In this document: piece after piece, positions 35,217-44,650 of the stretch
Numbering within the stretch: position 1 is the first letter of the stretch
Layout of the letters: the number at the start of each line of letters is the position of its first letter
Assembly: GCF_011305415.1 (NCBI RefSeq)
Contig: NZ_JAANOQ010000002.1
Span: 367,186-431,185 of the forward strand
Direction: 5' to 3'
DNA length: 64,000 bases
From: Flavobacterium bernardetii
GTDB taxonomy: Bacteria; Bacteroidota; Bacteroidia; Flavobacteriales; Flavobacteriaceae
The notes under the pieces: generated by a model
Told to the model about the DNA's origin: nothing
Databases searched by the model: none
The model's input: only the letters and a program-made list of their open reading frames with translations
Program-made: the position numbers and the translations under genes

Positions 35217-35705
35217 ATGAGACACGGAAAAAAATTCAATCATTTAAGTAGACAAACAGGTCATAGAAAAGCAATGCTTGCTAACATGGCATGTTCACTT
35301 ATTGAGCACAAACGTATCAATACAACTGTAGCTAAAGCAAAAGCTTTAAAACAATTTATTGAGCCGCTTGTAACAAAATCAAAAGAAGATACAACTCACA
35401 ACAGACGTATTTGTTTTTCTTATTTAAGAAGCAAGTATGCTGTAACTGAATTGTTCAGAGCAGTAGCTGATAAAGTTGCAGATCGTCCAGGAGGTTATAC
35501 TCGTATCATTAAGTTAGGAAACCGTTTAGGGGATAACGCAGATATGGCTATGATTGAACTAGTAGATTTCAACGAAATTTATTCAACTGCTAAAAAAGAA
35601 GTTAAAAAAGCATCTACTCGTAGAGGTAAAGCTAAAAAAGCTGATGAAACTACTGGAGAAGCTCCAGCTGCTGAGTCAACTGATACAACAGAAGCTTCTG
35701 AATAA
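35217..35705 (+). CDS. rplQ: Ribosomal protein bL17 with acidic tail
   Basis: 162 residues. The conserved core (about 1-120; [12 protein letters not shown] start) surrounds the tunnel exit. A tail of some 35 residues, first basic ([12 protein letters not shown]) and then acidic and A/T/E-rich, extends beyond the E. coli length. It is probably flexible. Last gene of the superoperon, closed by a strong terminator. Confidence 0.97.
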   Translation: MRHGKKFNHLSRQTGHRKAMLANMACSLIEHKRINTTVAKAKALKQFIEPLVTKSKEDTTHNRRICFSYLRSKYAVTELFRAVADKVADRPGGYTRIIKLGNRLGDNADMAMIELVDFNEIYSTAKKEVKKASTRRGKAKKADETTGEAPAAESTDTTEASE

Positions 35706-35730
35706 TTATGAATCAATTGATTTAAATATA

Positions 35731-35768
35731 AAAAAGGATAAACAAATTTTTGTTTATCCTTTTTTTTT
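35731..35768 (+). terminator. Terminator of the ribosomal superoperon
   Basis: 16-bp perfect stem (AAAAAGGATAAACAAA on the 5' side), 2-nt loop, T tract. The strongest terminator in the window. Confidence 0.93.
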
Positions 35769-35783
35769 GTAATTACTAAAACG

Positions 35784-35791
35784 TATTTTTG
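35784..35791 (+). promoter_or_regulatory. -7 box of carA
   Basis: TATTTTTG. The nearest TTG (35767-35769) is only 14 nt upstream, inside the terminator T tract, so the -33 element is uncertain. Confidence 0.45.
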
Positions 35792-35861
35792 CAAAATAAA
35801 TAATGCAATTGATAAGATGAATTTATTTACATTTTGTTTTAAAAAAAAACTACAACAACTA

Positions 35862-36971
35862 ATGAAATACAACGACAAACAACAAGCTATTCTTCTTCTA
35901 AAAGATGGAACTATTTTCCACGGGAAATCAATTGGAATTTCAGGAACAACTTTTGGAGAAATCGCCTTTAATACCGGAACAACAGGTTATCAAGAAATAT
36001 TTACAGATCCGTCTTATTATGGACAAATTATGGTGACTACCAATGCACATATTGGTAATTATGGTGTAAATACAAATGAAGTGGAATCGGATAATGTGAA
36101 AATTTCTGGATTAGTATGTAAAAACTTCAGTATGAATTATTCTCGTGAAGATGCTTCTGGAAGTTTATACGAGTATTTAGAAAAACAAAATCTAATTGTA
36201 ATTTCTGATGTTGATACACGTGCATTAGTAAGTTATATTAGAGATAATGGCGCAATGAATGCAATTATTTCTACAGATGGAACTTCAATTGAAGAATTGA
36301 AAATCAAATTGGAACAAGCTCCAAACATGGAAGGTTTAGATTTAGCATCAGTAGTCTCAACTAAAGAACCTTATTTCTTCGGAAAGGAAGACGCAACTTA
36401 TAAAATCGCTGCTTTAGATTTAGGAATCAAAACAAACATCTTAAGAAACTTAGCAAAACGCGATTGTTACATTAAAGTTTATCCATTCAACGCCACTTTC
36501 GAAGACATGAAAGCGTTTAATCCTGATGGATATTTCTTATCAAACGGACCTGGCGATCCAGATCCATTATTTTCTGCTCAAGAAGTAGCAAAAAATATTT
36601 TAGCAGAAAACAAACCTTTGTTTGGAATTTGTTTAGGACACCAAGTTATTGCTTTAGCAAACGGAATTTCTACATACAAAATGTTCAACGGACACAGAGG
36701 AATCAATCACCCAGTGAAAAACTTAGTAACTGGTAAAGGAGAAATAACTTCTCAAAACCACGGATTTGCTGTAAATAAAAAACAATTAGAAAGTCACCCA
36801 GATTTCGAGTTAACTCACGTACATTTAAATGACGGAACGGTTGCAGGAATGAGAATGAAATCTAAAAACTGTTTCTCAGTACAATACCACCCAGAAGCAA
36901 GTCCAGGACCACATGATTCAAGCTATTTATTTGATGAATTTATCGAAAACATCAAATCTTCAAAAAACTAA
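35862..36971 (+). CDS. carA: Carbamoyl-phosphate synthase, small (glutaminase) subunit
   Basis: 369 residues. Releases ammonia from glutamine and channels it to CarB for carbamoyl phosphate, used in arginine and pyrimidine synthesis. The N-terminal CPSase domain (G-T-I-F-H-G-K-S-I-G) is followed by a class I amidotransferase: nucleophile C257 in L-F-G-I-C-L-G-H and the His/Glu pair in Y-H-P-E-A-S-P-G. ATG 35862 fits family length; an in-frame ATG at 35817 would add 15 residues and cannot be excluded. carB is not next to it; eno is. Confidence 0.93.
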   Translation: MKYNDKQQAILLLKDGTIFHGKSIGISGTTFGEIAFNTGTTGYQEIFTDPSYYGQIMVTTNAHIGNYGVNTNEVESDNVKISGLVCKNFSMNYSREDASGSLYEYLEKQNLIVISDVDTRALVSYIRDNGAMNAIISTDGTSIEELKIKLEQAPNMEGLDLASVVSTKEPYFFGKEDATYKIAALDLGIKTNILRNLAKRDCYIKVYPFNATFEDMKAFNPDGYFLSNGPGDPDPLFSAQEVAKNILAENKPLFGICLGHQVIALANGISTYKMFNGHRGINHPVKNLVTGKGEITSQNHGFAVNKKQLESHPDFELTHVHLNDGTVAGMRMKSKNCFSVQYHPEASPGPHDSSYLFDEFIENIKSSKN

Positions 36972-37026
36972 AACGGTATCGATTATAAGTTTTAAGCTAA
37001 ATCAGACGTTAAAAATAAAATATATT

Positions 37027-37034
37027 TAACTTTG
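37027..37034 (+). promoter_or_regulatory. -7 box of eno
   Basis: TAACTTTG, 34 nt before the ATG. No clear TTG 17-23 nt upstream. Confidence 0.45.
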
Positions 37035-37038
37035 TTAA

Positions 37039-38361
<1,323 letters not shown>

Positions 38362-38381
38362 TTTCATTTCAAAATATAGAT

Positions 38382-38416
38382 AAAAAACCAATAAGCGAAA
38401 GTTTATTGGTTTTTTG
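38382..38416 (+). terminator. Terminator of eno
   Basis: Long stem AAAAAACCAATAA with TTATTGGTTTTTT and a loop of about 8 nt, ending in T's. The remaining spacer to gltA (38417-38556) is AT-rich; I saw no clear promoter box in it. Confidence 0.9.
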
Positions 38417-38556
38417 TTTTAATTGAAGTGAATTTTAATATAGATAATATATATACCTAATGTGCAATTTATCTATACATTAATTTTAAAATTCAAGAAT
38501 TAATTATTAAATTCGCAACAAACAAAATTATACTTACAAAATATATATATATTATC

Positions 38557-39843
38557 ATGTCGAAAAATGCAATTATAGAAATTGATGGCAATAAGTTCGA
38601 ACTTCCAGTTATGGTTGGAAGCGAAAATGAAACTGCGATTGATATTAGTAAATTAAGAGATTTAACAGGAGCAATTACTTACGATCCGGGATATAAAAAT
38701 TCAGGGGTTTGTAAAAGTGATATCACTTTCTTAGATGGAGAAGAAGGAATCTTAAGATACCGTGGTTACTCTATCGAAGATTTAGCGGATAAAGCTGACT
38801 TTTTAGAAGTTTCTTATTTAGTGATCTTTGGTGAGTTACCAACGAAATCACAATTAGCTGATTTCGAAACTAACATTCGTAAATATACTTTAGTTAACGA
38901 AGAAATGAAAAACATCATTGATGGTTTTCCAAAAACAGCTCACCCAATGGGCGTTTTATCTGCGTTGACAAGTGCTCTTACAGCTTTTAATCCAAAAGTT
39001 TTAAATGTTGAAAACGATAAAGAAATGTACGAAGGTATTTGCAAAACAATGGGTAAATTCCTTGTTTTAGCTACTTGGACGTACAGAAAAAGCATGGGTT
39101 ATCCATTAAATTATTATGATAACACAATTGGTTATGTAGAAAACTTTATGCAGTTAATGTTTAAATTACCTACTGGACCTTATGCTGCTAATCCAGTTGT
39201 TGTTGCTGCGTTAGATAAATTATTTATCCTACACGCAGATCACGAACAAAACTGTTCAACATCTACAGTTCGTATGGTTGGTTCTTCTCATGCTGGTTTA
39301 TTCGCTTCAATTTCTGCGGGAGTTTCTGCACTTTGGGGACCATTACACGGTGGAGCAAATCAAGCAGTTTTAGAAATGTTAGAAGCTATCCAAAAAGATG
39401 GAGGAGATGCTGATAAATATTTAGCAAAAGCAAAAGATAAAAATGATGAATTCCGTTTAATGGGATTCGGACATAGAGTATACAAAAATTTCGATCCAAG
39501 AGCAAAAATCATCAAAAAAGCTGCTGACGAAGTTTTAGCTGAATTAGGGGTAAACGATCCAATCTTAGCTATCGCAAAAAGATTAGAAGAAGCCGCATTA
39601 GTTGATCCTTATTTCGTAGAAAGAAAATTATATCCAAACGTAGATTTCTATTCTGGTATTATTTACCGTGCTTTAGGAATTCCAACAGATATGTTTACTG
39701 TATTGTTTGCAATCGGTCGTTTACCAGGTTGGATTGCACAATGGAAAGAAATGCGTGTAAACAAAGAACCAATCGGTCGTCCAAGACAAGTTTATACAGG
39801 TCATCCTTTAAGAGACTTCGTTAATTTTGAAGACAGAAAATAA
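38557..39843 (+). CDS. gltA: Citrate synthase
   Basis: 428 residues, the length of the type II (hexameric, NADH-sensitive) enzyme. Condenses oxaloacetate and acetyl-CoA at the head of the TCA cycle. The catalytic residues are visible in H-A-D-H-E-Q-N-C-S-T, L-W-G-P-L-H-G-G-A-N and M-G-F-G-H-R-V-Y-K, with the late arginine motif P-I-G-R-P-R-Q-V-Y-T-G. Terminators bound it on both sides. Confidence 0.97.
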   Translation: MSKNAIIEIDGNKFELPVMVGSENETAIDISKLRDLTGAITYDPGYKNSGVCKSDITFLDGEEGILRYRGYSIEDLADKADFLEVSYLVIFGELPTKSQLADFETNIRKYTLVNEEMKNIIDGFPKTAHPMGVLSALTSALTAFNPKVLNVENDKEMYEGICKTMGKFLVLATWTYRKSMGYPLNYYDNTIGYVENFMQLMFKLPTGPYAANPVVVAALDKLFILHADHEQNCSTSTVRMVGSSHAGLFASISAGVSALWGPLHGGANQAVLEMLEAIQKDGGDADKYLAKAKDKNDEFRLMGFGHRVYKNFDPRAKIIKKAADEVLAELGVNDPILAIAKRLEEAALVDPYFVERKLYPNVDFYSGIIYRALGIPTDMFTVLFAIGRLPGWIAQWKEMRVNKEPIGRPRQVYTGHPLRDFVNFEDRK

Positions 39844-39850
39844 TTAAACT

Positions 39851-39877
39851 AATCCCGATTTTTATCGGGATTTTTTA
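39851..39877 (+). terminator. Terminator of gltA
   Basis: 9-bp perfect stem AATCCCGAT / ATCGGGATT, TTTT loop and T tract. Confidence 0.9.
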
Positions 39878-40005
39878 TTTCCAGTAATTTCGAAAAATGA
39901 AATAACCTTCGGAATTTCAATCAGAACTGGATTTACTTTTTTTGTCTCAAAATTATTAAAAACTCTCTTTTTAGTGAATTCTCTTAAATAAATCATAAAA
40001 AAAAA

Positions 40006-40029
40006 CTTTGCGACTTCGTGTCTTTGTGG
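40006..40029. repeat. 8-bp-period word array in the gltA-queA spacer
   Basis: CTTTGCGA, CTTCGTGT, CTTTGTGG follow one another without gaps, in a 306-nt spacer that otherwise holds the gltA terminator at its left end and the queA promoter at its right end. Confidence 0.45.
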
Positions 40030-40056
40030 CATTGTCAAAAATAAATGCGTTTTTAC

Positions 40057-40088
40057 TTGACAACGCCTATCTCACAATCGTATATTTG
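40057..40088 (+). promoter_or_regulatory. Promoter of queA
   Basis: TTG (40057-40059), 21-nt spacer, TATATTTG (40081-40088). Leader of about 55 nt. Confidence 0.65.
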
Positions 40089-40149
40089 CAACCGATTTAA
40101 GTAAAGCCTTTTGTCTTTATAATTAATTCTTTAATCTTAAAATATATTT

Positions 40150-41199
40150 ATGAAATTATCTCACTTCCAGTTTAACTTGCCAGAAGAATTATTAGCTGAA
40201 TTTCCTTCAGAAAACAGAGACGAATCTCGTTTGATGGTTGTACATAGAAAAACAGGTGAAATAGAACATAAAATGTTTAGAGATATTATCGATTATTTTG
40301 ATGATGGAGATGTAATGGTTTTAAATAATACCAAAGTTTTTCCAGCTCGTTTATACGGTAATAAAGAAAAAACTGGAGCAAGAATTGAAGTTTTCTTATT
40401 AAGAGAACTTAATGCAGAGCAACGTTTATGGGATGTTTTAGTTGATCCAGCTCGTAAAATTAGAATTGGAAATAAATTATACTTTGGTGACGACGATTCG
40501 TTAGTAGCTGAAGTTATTGATAATACAACTTCTCGTGGTAGAACTTTACGTTTTTTATATGACGGTTCTTACGAAGAATTTAGAGAAAAATTAATCGAAT
40601 TAGGAGAAACACCAATCCCTAAATTCATCAACCGTGAAGTAACTCCAGAAGATGCGGAACGTTACCAAACGATTTATGCAAAAGAAGAAGGTGCTGTTGC
40701 AGCTCCAACTGCTGGTTTACACTTTTCTAAACATTTAATGAAACGTTTAGAAATTAAAGGAATTGATTTTGCAGAAGTAACTTTACATGTTGGTTTAGGT
40801 ACATTTAATCCAGTTGAAGTAGAAGATTTATCTAAACATAAAATGGATTCTGAAGAAATGGTAGTTACACAAGAAGCATGTGACATCATCAACGGAGCAA
40901 GAGCTAAGAAAAAGAAAGTATGTTGTATCGGTACTACTTCAATGCGTGCCATGGAAAGTACAGTTTCTTCAATGAGAACTTTAAATCCATATACAGGTTG
41001 GACAAATAAATTCATTTATCCACCATACGATTTTAGTTTGGCTGATGCAATGGTTTCTAATTTCCACACACCAAAATCAACTTTATTAATGATGGTTTCT
41101 GCGTTTTGTGGTCACGATTTAATGAAAAAAGCATACGAAATCGCAATTAAAGAAAAATATAATTTCTACTCTTATGGAGATGCGATGTTAATTTTATAA
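40150..41199 (+). CDS. queA: S-adenosylmethionine:tRNA ribosyltransferase-isomerase
   Basis: 349 residues. Adds the ribosyl part of SAM to preQ1 in tRNA to make epoxyqueuosine, a late step of queuosine synthesis. [25 protein letters not shown] and [10 protein letters not shown] are family motifs, and [13 protein letters not shown] closes the second domain. Monocistronic. Confidence 0.96.
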   Translation: MKLSHFQFNLPEELLAEFPSENRDESRLMVVHRKTGEIEHKMFRDIIDYFDDGDVMVLNNTKVFPARLYGNKEKTGARIEVFLLRELNAEQRLWDVLVDPARKIRIGNKLYFGDDDSLVAEVIDNTTSRGRTLRFLYDGSYEEFREKLIELGETPIPKFINREVTPEDAERYQTIYAKEEGAVAAPTAGLHFSKHLMKRLEIKGIDFAEVTLHVGLGTFNPVEVEDLSKHKMDSEEMVVTQEACDIINGARAKKKKVCCIGTTSMRAMESTVSSMRTLNPYTGWTNKFIYPPYDFSLADAMVSNFHTPKSTLLMMVSAFCGHDLMKKAYEIAIKEKYNFYSYGDAMLIL

Positions 41200-41220
41200 T
41201 ATCATGTTTTAAATATAAAT

Positions 41221-41248
41221 AAGCCCAGCAGTAATGTTGGGTTTTTTT
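41221..41248 (+). terminator. Terminator of queA
   Basis: 10-bp stem AAGCCCAGCA / TGTTGGGTTT (two G-T pairs), GTAA loop, T tract. Confidence 0.85.
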
Positions 41249-41292
41249 ATATCTTAATTTTTTTCTACTTTTACGCTACTAAATTAACAACA

Positions 41293-42573
41293 ATGAACTT
41301 CCAAAATACTAAAGAATTCGCTAAAAGCATTGATGCTCAAGATGAATTGGCTCATTATAAAAACGAATTCTATTTTCCACAACATAATAATAAAGATGTA
41401 ATCTACTTTACAGGAAACTCTTTAGGATTGCAACCAAAAATCACCAAAAACTATGTTAATGAAGTCATGGATGATTGGGCGAATATGGCTGTAGAAGGTC
41501 ATTTTTATTCTGAAAAACCATGGTGGGATTATCACGAAAGATTTTGTAATCCATTAGCGAAAATTGTTGGAGCGAAACCGTCAGAAGTTGGTGTAATGAA
41601 TACGCTTACCGTAAATTTACACTTATTGTTAGTTTCTTTTTACCAACCTAAAGGAAAAAGAATTAAAATTTTATGCGAAGAAAAAGCCTTTCCTTCAGAT
41701 CAATATATGTTGCAAAGTCAAGTGAAATTTCACGGTTTTGCTCCAGAAGACGCTATCGTAGAAATTAAAAGAAGAGAGGGCGAATTAACAACCAGACAAG
41801 AAGATATCTTAGCTAAAATTGAAGAATTAGGTGATGAGTTAGCACTTGTTTTTATTGGGGGTGTGAATTATTACACAGGTCAAGTTTTTGATATGAAAAC
41901 CATTACTGCTGCCGGACATAAAGCAGGAGCAATCGTAGGTTGGGATTTAGCACACGCTGCAGGAAATATCGAATTAAATTTACACGATTGGCAAGTAGAT
42001 TTTGCCGCTTGGTGTAGTTATAAATATATGAATTCAGGACCAGGAAACGCATCAGGTTATTTTGTTCATGAAAAACACCATACTAACAAAGACTTAAATC
42101 GTTTTGCAGGTTGGTACGGACATAATAAAGAACGTCGTTTCTTAATGGAACCAAACTTTGACGCTGTAGAAGGTGCAAACGGTTGGCAAGTAAGTAATTT
42201 ACCAATTCTTTCTTTAGCTCCGTATTTAGCAACTGTGGAAATGTTTGCCGAAGTGGGAATGGAGAAATTAATCGCAAAAAGAAATCTTATAACTTCTTAC
42301 CTAGAATTCATACTTCACGAAATTGATAAAGAAATTGATGGTACTGAATTTGAAGTCATCACGCCATCAAACCAATCAGAAAGAGGTTGTCAACTTTCGG
42401 TTTATTTACACGGACAAGGTAAAGAATTATTCACCTACTTAATGCAAAATGGAGTGATTACAGATTGGCGCGAACCAAATGTAATTCGTTTAGCTCCAGT
42501 TCCGTTTTATACTTCTTTCGAAGATATTTATAATTTCGGACAAATATTAAAACAAGGAATCTTATCTAAATAA
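41293..42573 (+). CDS. kynU: Kynureninase
   Basis: 426 residues. A PLP enzyme of aspartate-aminotransferase fold that splits (3-hydroxy)kynurenine into (3-hydroxy)anthranilate and alanine. F-T-G-N-S-L-G-L-Q-P at the start, W-D-L-A-H-A-A-G-N-I-E and the PLP lysine in W-C-S-Y-K-Y-M-N-S-G-P-G are diagnostic. Together with kmo at 49731 it points to de novo NAD synthesis from tryptophan; the other genes of that route are not in this window. Confidence 0.95.
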   Translation: MNFQNTKEFAKSIDAQDELAHYKNEFYFPQHNNKDVIYFTGNSLGLQPKITKNYVNEVMDDWANMAVEGHFYSEKPWWDYHERFCNPLAKIVGAKPSEVGVMNTLTVNLHLLLVSFYQPKGKRIKILCEEKAFPSDQYMLQSQVKFHGFAPEDAIVEIKRREGELTTRQEDILAKIEELGDELALVFIGGVNYYTGQVFDMKTITAAGHKAGAIVGWDLAHAAGNIELNLHDWQVDFAAWCSYKYMNSGPGNASGYFVHEKHHTNKDLNRFAGWYGHNKERRFLMEPNFDAVEGANGWQVSNLPILSLAPYLATVEMFAEVGMEKLIAKRNLITSYLEFILHEIDKEIDGTEFEVITPSNQSERGCQLSVYLHGQGKELFTYLMQNGVITDWREPNVIRLAPVPFYTSFEDIYNFGQILKQGILSK

Positions 42574-42576
42574 AAT

Positions 42577-42616
42577 AAAAAAAAACCGGACAGCTACTCC
42601 AAACTGTCTGGTTTTT
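42577..42616. terminator. Bidirectional terminator between kynU and the NPD-like gene
   Basis: 13-bp stem AAAAACCGGACAG / CTGTCTGGTTTTT (one G-T pair) with an A run on the left and a T run on the right; serves two convergent genes. Confidence 0.88.
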
Positions 42617-42620
42617 AATT

Positions 42621-44432
42621 TTATGCCAAAATTAAAGTTGGTATTTCAATTTTGTTTAATTCTAATTGGTATTGCTCAATTTGTTTCTGAATTTTTATTC
42701 TTTCATTTTTAAAGAAGTCAGTATTCGAAAACAATTCTTGATAATACTTAATTCCTTCTAATAAATTGTTTTTAAACAAATTCCATTTTTTAATTTGACC
42801 TGCTGAAATTTCAGTATTATAATCGGAAATCTCGTTTTTTAAATAGGCTACATACATTTTTAATTCTTTCACAAATACATTTGGTCGATTTACATCTGTC
42901 ATAACATTCGCGTTTCCATAAATATGTTTTACCATATTCGCTAATGAAATTTCTTTGTCAAAATACGCTAAATTCGGACCAGGACAAATAACAATTCCTT
43001 GTTGCTGTCCTTTTATTTTGATGTCATTTTCTAAATAAGCGGCATTTACCAATCCTACACAAAGACAAGCTTTATCTGTGATTTTAGCTTTTATTTTTTC
43101 AAATTCTGTTTCACTGATTTCATTTTTAATAGCTTCTAGTTCTTCTAATTTAATATCTTGGTATTTTTTAGAAGCCATACACAATCCTTTTTCATCGTGT
43201 TCTTTGCTTAATGCTAATAAGCGTTTCGGACAAGAACTTCCTGCATTGTTTTCGTTAATTCTTTTTTGTTTCCAATACTCGTTTGAAGTTCCTTTAACAG
43301 AATTAAAAGGAACACCAAGTGGTGAAATATTGCTTAAATAAAAATCATTTTCTTTTGCATTTGCTAATAAAATTCGCGTTTCATTATCTACTGAAGTAGC
43401 TTCAGGAACTAATAAAAAAGGCGAACCCCAACCAACTGCATCTAAATTGTATTGTTCCAGTAAAAATTCATGTTCTTCTGCAGTTCCAATTCCGCCTTGA
43501 GCGGTAATCTTTAATTCCATTGGCTTTTCTGGAGTAAACAGTTCTTTTTGTTTTAATGCTTTTACCAATAATTCATGTGCAGATTCAATTAGTTGATTTT
43601 TCTTTTCTTTAAATTCTTGTAAAATCGGACCTAAAAGAAAACCGTCGGTTGCAAAGGCATGTCCACCACAATTTAAACCGGATTCTATTCTGTATTCAGA
43701 TACCCAAAGTCCTTTTTTGGCTAAGAAATTTCCTTGAATCATTGCAGAACGAAAATCGCTAACTTTTAAAATAATTCTCTTTTTTAAATTCGAATTCAAA
43801 TCTGGAAAAAAGTCTTTAAAATTTTCTAAGTAACTATACAATCTTGGATTCATTCCTGCAGAAAGTACAACAGAAGAACTTAAATTACTATTTGCAAAAC
43901 CACGAAGTGCAGCATGGGCGTCATTAAATTCTATTGGTAATTGTTCGTTCTTGTTAAAATTGTCTTTGTCAACTTTAGTCATAATATTAACGTCAATTTC
44001 ACCAGAAGAAAGATGTTGCTCTAAATAACTTTTGATCGTTTCTTTAATTGTATATCCTTCGTCAATAAAGTTTTGTAGCCCTTTTTTAAAATCCGATGTA
44101 TTAGGTAGTATTCCAATGTAATTTTCTAAGGAAGTCTTGCTTTCAGCTAATTCGTTTTTAAAATTTTCGAATTTTTCTTTCACAATAGTGTCCATTAAAT
44201 TCAAATAATGTGTAATTCTTTCGGCTCTGAAATCATGAAATTTTTGTGTGATTTCTTGATAAGGTATGCTGAATTTTTCACTGTAATAGGCACGCATTTT
44301 TTCAATGACTTCATCATCAGTAATAGAAACTACAGAAGATATTCCGTATTGAGCTACTCGAATCGGACTGTCAATGGTGTAAGCTAATCCCATTACCGGA
44401 ATGTGAAATGTATGAGTGTTTTTAGTTGTCAT
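42621..44432 (-). CDS. Large nitronate-monooxygenase-like flavoprotein with a cysteine-rich region
   Basis: 603 residues, cytoplasmic. The region of about 210-370 looks like the FMN-binding TIM barrel of the nitronate monooxygenase (2-nitropropane dioxygenase) family: L-N-C-G-G-H-A-F, I-T-A-Q-G-G-I-G-T-A-E-E-H, then L-D-A-V-G-W-G-S-P-F-L-L-V-P-E-A. The N-terminal start (I-P-V-M-G-L-A-Y-T-I-D-S-P) fits the first barrel strand, with a helical insertion of about 130 residues after it. The C-terminal third adds cysteines (S-S-C-P-K-R, G-L-C-M, A-C-L-C, I-C-P-G) that could bind an Fe-S cluster. Substrate unknown. It is isolated, with no obvious promoter box. Confidence 0.6.
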   Translation of the reverse strand: MTTKNTHTFHIPVMGLAYTIDSPIRVAQYGISSVVSITDDEVIEKMRAYYSEKFSIPYQEITQKFHDFRAERITHYLNLMDTIVKEKFENFKNELAESKTSLENYIGILPNTSDFKKGLQNFIDEGYTIKETIKSYLEQHLSSGEIDVNIMTKVDKDNFNKNEQLPIEFNDAHAALRGFANSNLSSSVVLSAGMNPRLYSYLENFKDFFPDLNSNLKKRIILKVSDFRSAMIQGNFLAKKGLWVSEYRIESGLNCGGHAFATDGFLLGPILQEFKEKKNQLIESAHELLVKALKQKELFTPEKPMELKITAQGGIGTAEEHEFLLEQYNLDAVGWGSPFLLVPEATSVDNETRILLANAKENDFYLSNISPLGVPFNSVKGTSNEYWKQKRINENNAGSSCPKRLLALSKEHDEKGLCMASKKYQDIKLEELEAIKNEISETEFEKIKAKITDKACLCVGLVNAAYLENDIKIKGQQQGIVICPGPNLAYFDKEISLANMVKHIYGNANVMTDVNRPNVFVKELKMYVAYLKNEISDYNTEISAGQIKKWNLFKNNLLEGIKYYQELFSNTDFFKNERIKIQKQIEQYQLELNKIEIPTLILA

Positions 44433-44622
44433 TTAATTAAAAATTTAATACACAAAATTGCTTATTTATAAATACATAAAATATGATTTTTGTCATGCAA
44501 TTTGAAATTGTTATTCAAACAGATTTCAAAGCAATAAATTTTAAATACTTAAAGTAAAGTTTAAATTTTACATTTCGGAGCAAAATACCTTAAGTATTTT
44601 CTTATTTATTATTATTAATATT

Positions 44623-44643
44623 TACTTTTGCAAAAAAAAAAAA
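44623..44643 (+). promoter_or_regulatory. -7 box and A12 tract before the T9SS beta-helix gene
   Basis: TACTTTTG (44623-44630) is followed by C and then twelve A's (44632-44643), just where transcription should start; the ATG is at 44651. No TTG is found at the usual distance. The rest of the 218-nt spacer (44433-44650) is AT-rich and shows nothing else. Confidence 0.45.
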
Positions 44644-44650
44644 TTAAAAA

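Noticed and set aside
42577..42616. Attachment site or transposon end
   Set aside because: Better explained as a bidirectional terminator between convergent genes.
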